From: Desulfamplus magnetovallimortis
GTDB taxonomy: Bacteria; Desulfobacterota; Desulfobacteria; Desulfobacterales; Desulfobacteraceae
Direction of reading: 5' to 3'
Length of the DNA stretch: 64,000 bases
NCBI RefSeq assembly: GCF_900170035.1
Contig: NZ_LT828541.1
Span: 475,942 to 539,941 of the forward strand
Shown: positions 59,514-64,000 of the stretch, piece after piece
How the letters are laid out: the number at the start of each line of letters is the position of its first letter
Numbering within the stretch: position 1 is the first letter of the stretch
Notes under the pieces: generated by a model
What the model was told of the DNA's origin: nothing
Seen by the model: the letters and a program-made list of their open reading frames with translations, nothing else
Databases searched by the model: none
Made by a program: the position numbers and the translations under genes

Positions 59514-62274
59514 TGATTTTAAGCGCATCCGAAAATTTGTATCTACCCACTGCCCTCTCCAGCGATTGGAGCAACTTAGCTGTATCCTCAGGCCATACAT
59601 ACATTTTTATTTCAGAAAGAATCTCTTTGCACAGCTTTGGCTTTGCCTTTTTTACATTGGGTTCAAGCTGGTTTAAAAAGTTCTTCAGGATATCAATATC
59701 TGCAACAGGCATATTATTTCCAACAGGCACATTGTTTCCAACAGGCATATTATTTCGAACAGGCATATTATTTCGAACAGGCACATTATTTCCAACAGCC
59801 TCATTATTAAGCTCAATCTCTCCGTATTTGGCTGTTTTAGTAAGGCTTTCATCTCTTGATTGTGCAGGTGAGCAGCCATTGCCATTATGAAGATTATTAT
59901 GCATTGACTCTTTAATAGCATGATGCCCATCTTTTTTCATAGGAACATCACCTTTCATAGGAGCATCACCTTTCATAGGAGCATCACCTTCCATAGAAAC
60001 ATCACCTTCCATAGAAACATCACCTTTCATAGAAACATTTTTTTCCTTCTGGGAATCTCCTGAAAAAACAGCCTTTTTAAATTTTGCTTCAGGTAGATCT
60101 TTTGCCTTTTCGGAAGATATGGATGAGGACAACAACCCCATACCGAACACAGCACTGAAGGAGAATTCACTTCCAACTCCCTGGGAGCTTGTGACACTTA
60201 TTTCTCCCTCCATCATGGAGACAATATTTTTACATATTACAAGGCCAAGTCCGGTGCCACCAAACCTGCGGGTGGTTGATGAGTCTGCCTGGGAAAAAGG
60301 TTGAAACAGTTTTGTAAGTTCTTCAGGTGACATACCAATGCCTGAATCCCTCACAGAGAATAGTAATTTTAATCTATCATCTTCAAGGGGAGAAAAATCC
60401 ACTGTTATGACAACTTCTCCTTCCTTTGTAAATTTTACGGCATTGCCGGCAATATTGGTCAATACCTGGGTAAGGCGAAGGGGATCTCCTGAAAGAAATC
60501 TGGGAAGCTTGTCATGTATATCAAGAACAACTTTAAGATTCTCCTTTTCCGCGGCTTTTACCCTGACGATGGTCAGGACATTTTCCAGAAGTTGGTTCAG
60601 GTCAAATGTTATCCTCTCCATACTCATTCTGCCGGCTTCAATTTTTGAAAAATCAAGGATATCATTGATAATGGCAAGAAGGGATCTGGCAGAGACATCT
60701 ATGGTACTTATATAACGGTGCTGCTTCTCTTCAAGTTCACTTTTCAATGCCAGATGACACATGCCAATAATGGCATTCATGGGAGTTCTGATCTCATGGC
60801 TCATTGTTGCAAGAAAGGAACTTTTGGCTCTGCTTGCATCCTCTGCCAGTTCCCTTGCCCTGCTTATTTCATTTATAAAATAGTTAACAGAACGGGCAAT
60901 GTCTGCAATTTCATCATTACCTTTTTCATCTATAACAGTCTGGCGACCAGCAACCCTTCCCAATACCGCCTTGTTAAGTGCAATCATCCGGACTGTCAGC
61001 AGATTCCTGAAATAGAAAAAGACTCCCACAGCAACCATCAGAGCAAGTAATAACAAAAAAATATATATCAGGATGGAGCTTTTAAGATGTCTTGAAAGCA
61101 TCTCGGCATTTTTTGTGGCACTTTCAACCATTCGGGTAAATTCGGTTATATTGGAGGTGTTGAACTCCACAACAAGACTGCGAACAAAATTTCCCCTGCC
61201 GGCACTTTTGCTTGCAATGCGAATACGTTCATGTATTGAAGATATAATACCGAAATCTCCAAACAGAACTGCTTCAAGCCTGTTTCTGAAATGGTCAAAC
61301 CTTTTAAACATCTCATTGCGGTCAACAATAAGGCAGGTAGCTCCCTGGTAAAATCTAAATTTTAATCCTGATCCGGCATCAAAAATCTGCTGCAAAAGAG
61401 AATCCAGAACATCCAGCTCTTTTTTAAGTGTCATCTCAAGGCGTTTGATATCATAAAGGCTTGTCATGAGCATTCCCTGGCCACCATGATCAAGGATATT
61501 CTGAGATTTTTGTTCCCATTGCAATATGAGTCTATCTATCTGTTTTTTTGCAAGCGAATCATTTTTGCCGTCAAAGCACCCTTTACTATTATGGTCAGAG
61601 ATGGATGATGGATTTGAACATGAGGGGATGGCAAAAAGGAGCTTTTCATTATTTTTATGGTCCGGAGTATCTGAAGAATTTGGCCAAGGAGGGCTGACAA
61701 AATAATCTCCTTCATTGTTTTCATTGTCAGATGTGGTCGATGAATTTTGACATGAAGTTTTATTAATCTTGCCGGTCAGACAGTCTGCAACAAGAAATTC
61801 TTTTTTCAGAAGATACATTGCTTTAAAAGCTTCGTTAACATTAAATATGATCTTTATTCTGGAAGCAACAAGAAGATTGAGATCGTCAATGGCCAACTCA
61901 AGGGCATCAAGTTCATCATTAAATTTCTTTTTTCTGGTTTCAACACTTATATTGTTGCTGAGTGTACGGATCTCCATGAAATGGTTCTGGAGCATTTTGT
62001 GTGCTATTCTGCGGTCAGGCTCACTCTCTGCTCCTGATAGTCTTTCGGTCTGATAAAGTAACTGACTTAGCATGCTTGTCAGACGGGAACTCATCATAAT
62101 TCCCGGAAGGGTCTTTTCGGCCATTGAATTCAATGCATTATCAAACTTAAAAAGACCATACAGTGACAGTACGGAAATCATCAGCAGAACAGCCACCATT
62201 ACAGCAAGTCCACCTCCAATGGTGGCAGCAATTCCATGCCTGTTTCCGTCTGTCTGTTTTTTTAACGATATCAT
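59464..62274 (-). CDS. membrane sensor histidine kinase with HAMP domain and shared C-terminal domain, no receiver
   Basis: The 936-residue protein has membrane segments near residues 20-45 and 400-425, a helical periplasmic sensor with a Ser/Asn-rich insert (DNENNEGDYF), a HAMP-like stretch, HisKA ([20 protein letters not shown]) and HATPase (GGTGLGLVICKNIVSMMEGE). After this, where a receiver is expected, there are two low-complexity 18-bp repeat blocks (SMEGDV type and NNMPVR type). The ending KPKLCKEILSEI, then VGRYKFSDALKIINAI, resembles the end of the kinase at 54762. The ATG overlaps the stop of the nucleotidase-like gene by 4 bases, so the two act together. Confidence 0.9.
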   Translation of the reverse strand: MISLKKQTDGNRHGIAATIGGGLAVMVAVLLMISVLSLYGLFKFDNALNSMAEKTLPGIMMSSRLTSMLSQLLYQTERLSGAESEPDRRIAHKMLQNHFMEIRTLSNNISVETRKKKFNDELDALELAIDDLNLLVASRIKIIFNVNEAFKAMYLLKKEFLVADCLTGKINKTSCQNSSTTSDNENNEGDYFVSPPWPNSSDTPDHKNNEKLLFAIPSCSNPSSISDHNSKGCFDGKNDSLAKKQIDRLILQWEQKSQNILDHGGQGMLMTSLYDIKRLEMTLKKELDVLDSLLQQIFDAGSGLKFRFYQGATCLIVDRNEMFKRFDHFRNRLEAVLFGDFGIISSIHERIRIASKSAGRGNFVRSLVVEFNTSNITEFTRMVESATKNAEMLSRHLKSSILIYIFLLLLALMVAVGVFFYFRNLLTVRMIALNKAVLGRVAGRQTVIDEKGNDEIADIARSVNYFINEISRARELAEDASRAKSSFLATMSHEIRTPMNAIIGMCHLALKSELEEKQHRYISTIDVSARSLLAIINDILDFSKIEAGRMSMERITFDLNQLLENVLTIVRVKAAEKENLKVVLDIHDKLPRFLSGDPLRLTQVLTNIAGNAVKFTKEGEVVITVDFSPLEDDRLKLLFSVRDSGIGMSPEELTKLFQPFSQADSSTTRRFGGTGLGLVICKNIVSMMEGEISVTSSQGVGSEFSFSAVFGMGLLSSSISSEKAKDLPEAKFKKAVFSGDSQKEKNVSMKGDVSMEGDVSMEGDAPMKGDAPMKGDVPMKKDGHHAIKESMHNNLHNGNGCSPAQSRDESLTKTAKYGEIELNNEAVGNNVPVRNNMPVRNNMPVGNNVPVGNNMPVADIDILKNFLNQLEPNVKKAKPKLCKEILSEIKMYVWPEDTAKLLQSLERAVGRYKFSDALKIINAIYEGFHQKPEEKQ
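59704..60045 (-). repeat. two blocks of 18-bp tandem repeats in the HAMP kinase gene
   Basis: Block 1 (about 59704-59810) repeats AACAGGCATATTATTTCC about six times and encodes NNMPVG-type units. Block 2 (about 59938-60045) repeats CATAGGAACATCACCTTT about six times and encodes MKGDVS-type units. Confidence 0.9.
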
Positions 62275-63779
62275 TCAGACACCTGTATTAACCGTCCATC
62301 AATGGTTGGGGAAACAGAACTTTTTTCCTGAATATGTGTCCTTAAAATTTCCCACAAAAGCTGACTTGTACGGTGATCTTGCAATATTTTACACTGTTTG
62401 AATATCTCATAACCGTCCCCGCCCTGTGCTATAAAATCAAGGGTTGCAACTCTGTAGTTTGCGTCGGGGTGAAGTGGAGCATTGCCTGCCATTACAGATA
62501 TGACACGCTTGCCTGGAGGAGCTTCTGGCGAGTAACGAACAACAATGCCAGATACATGGGGAAAGCATCCCTTCTCTTCTTCAATTCTGCTTAAACCGTT
62601 TTCAAGTGCAATAAGAAGTTGACTTCCTTTAACCTGTATCACTGTACTTGTGTTACGAAATGGCAATTCGCTCTGTATATCACGCCTTGTCAGAATGGTT
62701 CCCGGTGGATAAATTTTGTTGCCACGGATACCACCTCCGTTTATCAAGGCAATATCTGCTCCATGCCATGCCCTGAGCGAATCTGCCGCAAGGTTTCCAA
62801 AGGCATTTTCACCTGTTCGCACAGCTTTTCGGGTTGTATCAAGAGAAGTCAGAGTTTTGCCAAGCTCCTTATCCATCAACTGGGTAAGATGAGCAAGATA
62901 ACCATCTATCTGTCTGGCAAGTTCAGGCTCAGGCGGTAAATCCTTTAAAGGAACCATTTTAACACTGTTTGACCAGATTAAATTTTTGTTTATATCTCTG
63001 TCAAGCTTAAGCTCCACTGTTACAGCAAGCCTATCATCAGAACCCTGCCTGATATAAAGGCCTTTTTCCGTTGGAACAACCTCGTCCATCCTGGAATCTG
63101 ACTGAAGAAGTATATCAATGGTTCCATCAGCAAGAAGGCTCTCCCTTTCAGGAATGTTGTAGCCTGTCATGAGAATGACAAGATCAGCATCCATTGTTCG
63201 GAGCTTATTTGAAATTTGCTGTATTGTTTCAGAACTGTTTGCAATGGAAATACGCTCGGTGCGAAAGGCAGAAACAACTTCCGGATCAATGATTGCAAAA
63301 ATACCTATTTTGTATTGGCCATATTCATATAATAGTTGACTTTCAATCCCTTCAAATCTGCCACCATTGCCCATGGGATCAATAATGTTTGCATTTAACA
63401 TGGGAAATGCAGCTTCATATGTCCTTAGTATAAATTCATCTTCCTTGTATGAGAATTCACGCTTGGCAACTGCCATGGCATCCGGCATAAGAGTGTTGAG
63501 AATATCAATCATATGGGCACCACGGTCAAAGGAGGAAAGGGCACTTGGGCCAAGGGAGTCTCCACCGTGGAGAAAAAGAAGGTGTTTGTTCTCCCTGCGT
63601 TGTCGAACAAGAAGAGTTGCAAACTCGGAAAGACCGCCTGAATCCTTCCTGGATTCTATGTTGGGCATGTTGGAAATATAAACAAGATTGATATGGAGGG
63701 GTTTACACCACAGGAGGTAATTCGGAGAGCAGAAAAACGCCAGTAACAACAAAATAGCTAATCTGATGAAATGTTGCAT
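62271..63779 (-). CDS. 5'-nucleotidase/metallophosphatase-like exported protein with degenerate metal motifs
   Basis: The 502-residue protein has a signal peptide (LAILLLLAFFCSPNYLLW), an N-terminal metallophosphatase-like domain (LLFLHGGDSLGPSALSSF, DAMAVAKREFSYKEDEF) and a C-terminal 5'-nucleotidase domain (ENAFGNLAADSLRAWHGADI, LINGGGIRG, GTILTRRDIQSELPF, IAQGGDGYEIF). Active enzymes have Asp-x-His near the start and Gly-Asn-His-Glu-Phe-Asp; here these read ISNMPNI and AKREFSYKED, so key metal ligands are lost while the nucleotide-binding domain looks intact. It is encoded upstream of and overlapping the HAMP kinase, which fits a periplasmic ligand-binding partner of that sensor. Confidence 0.88.
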   Translation of the reverse strand: MQHFIRLAILLLLAFFCSPNYLLWCKPLHINLVYISNMPNIESRKDSGGLSEFATLLVRQRRENKHLLFLHGGDSLGPSALSSFDRGAHMIDILNTLMPDAMAVAKREFSYKEDEFILRTYEAAFPMLNANIIDPMGNGGRFEGIESQLLYEYGQYKIGIFAIIDPEVVSAFRTERISIANSSETIQQISNKLRTMDADLVILMTGYNIPERESLLADGTIDILLQSDSRMDEVVPTEKGLYIRQGSDDRLAVTVELKLDRDINKNLIWSNSVKMVPLKDLPPEPELARQIDGYLAHLTQLMDKELGKTLTSLDTTRKAVRTGENAFGNLAADSLRAWHGADIALINGGGIRGNKIYPPGTILTRRDIQSELPFRNTSTVIQVKGSQLLIALENGLSRIEEEKGCFPHVSGIVVRYSPEAPPGKRVISVMAGNAPLHPDANYRVATLDFIAQGGDGYEIFKQCKILQDHRTSQLLWEILRTHIQEKSSVSPTIDGRLIQVSE

Positions 63780-63932
63780 TGCACTTCCCCTTTAAAGAGT
63801 CATGAGTCTGTTAAAAGTTAAAACATTTACAGATTCAATATCAATAAATTCAGGAAGTTACAACCAAAAAAACATGCATGTCATTTTTTAGTAATGAGTC
63901 TCAACTCTTCTTTGTTAACTTCTACATTAGAG

Positions 63933-64000
63933 TGTCTGAATCAGGATTTCCAAGATTAACAAGATAAGGCAAGATTATCTATCCTGAGCATCCTATCCAT
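63933..64000 (-). repeat. family 1 repeat, reversed copy running off the window
   Basis: TGTCTGAATCAGGATTTCCA, then AAGATTAACAAGATAAGGCA and AGGATTATCTATCCTGAGCA: the reverse complement of the centre of copies A and B. The stretch 63780-63932 before it holds the probable promoter of the nucleotidase-like gene and nothing else seen. Confidence 0.8.

Overview
The window looks like a chromosomal stretch from a metabolically versatile anaerobe, most likely a sulfate-reducing Desulfobacterota (Desulfobacteraceae-like). This is inferred from three things: molybdopterin transhydroxylase-type enzymes next to an ADP-forming CoA ligase and a CoA-thioester pathway, many hybrid histidine kinases, and dense dispersed repeats. 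No rRNA, tRNA or phylogenetic marker is present, so the assignment is an inference. TAA, TAG and TGA all end real genes. No CRISPR array, tRNA or intact transposase was seen.

Layout. (1) 1-1.6 kb: the end of an FAD flavoprotein gene broken by an in-frame TAG. (2) 2.0-9.75 kb: a surface or export locus with a CotH-like kinase carrying a lamin-tail domain, a DUF4956 membrane protein, an HlyD-like adaptor with a propeller-like C-terminus, a TolC-like coiled-coil protein and a frameshifted VTC-domain (polyphosphate-polymerase family) gene. (3) 9.8-10.25 kb: a cold-shock protein with a visible promoter and terminator. (4) 10.5-24.9 kb: two complete pyrogallol/phloroglucinol-transhydroxylase-like molybdoenzymes flank a CoA module (cupin, SDR, ADP-forming acyl-CoA ligase beta and alpha, crotonase, DUF35 protein, thiolase). 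This looks like an anaerobic catabolic island for a hydroxylated aromatic or alicyclic compound. The second molybdoenzyme has an SCP2-like N-terminal extension. (5) 25.3-46.7 kb: a defence-type island on the minus strand. Genes read from 46.7 kb down to 28.1 kb and are almost all coupled by overlaps: YkvA-like protein, SNF2 helicase (DrmD-like), small coiled-coil protein, Eco57I/PglX-like adenine methylase (DrmMI-like), HEPN-like protein, a ParA/MinD plus second P-loop ATPase, an AAA-ATPase remnant, and a 2228-residue helicase-DUF1998 protein (DrmA and DrmB features in one chain). A RelE-UvrD fusion with its own operator-like palindrome follows behind a terminator. This resembles class 1 DISARM, but with fused, added and missing parts. 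(6) 47.2-52.1 kb: housekeeping-type genes (PqiA-like, proline racemase family, YkgJ, YqaA/DedA, Pcm, RCK potassium channel). (7) 52.1-63.8 kb: signalling block (CHASE2-HD-GYP, hybrid histidine kinase, REC-kinase, HAMP kinase, and a 5'-nucleotidase-like protein with degenerate metal motifs).

Repeats are a dominant feature. Family 1 is a 174-175 bp element with terminal inverted repeats; two copies 40 kb apart differ by one base, and fragments occur at six other places. Family 2 is built on the ends TTTACACTTT and AAAGTGTAAA. Family 3 is a 99-bp palindromic element, one copy of which sits in frame inside the giant helicase gene and adds 33 residues. Separately, at least eight genes carry short in-frame tandem repeats with periods of 15, 18, 21, 27 or 30 bp, always multiples of three, in linkers or at C-termini.
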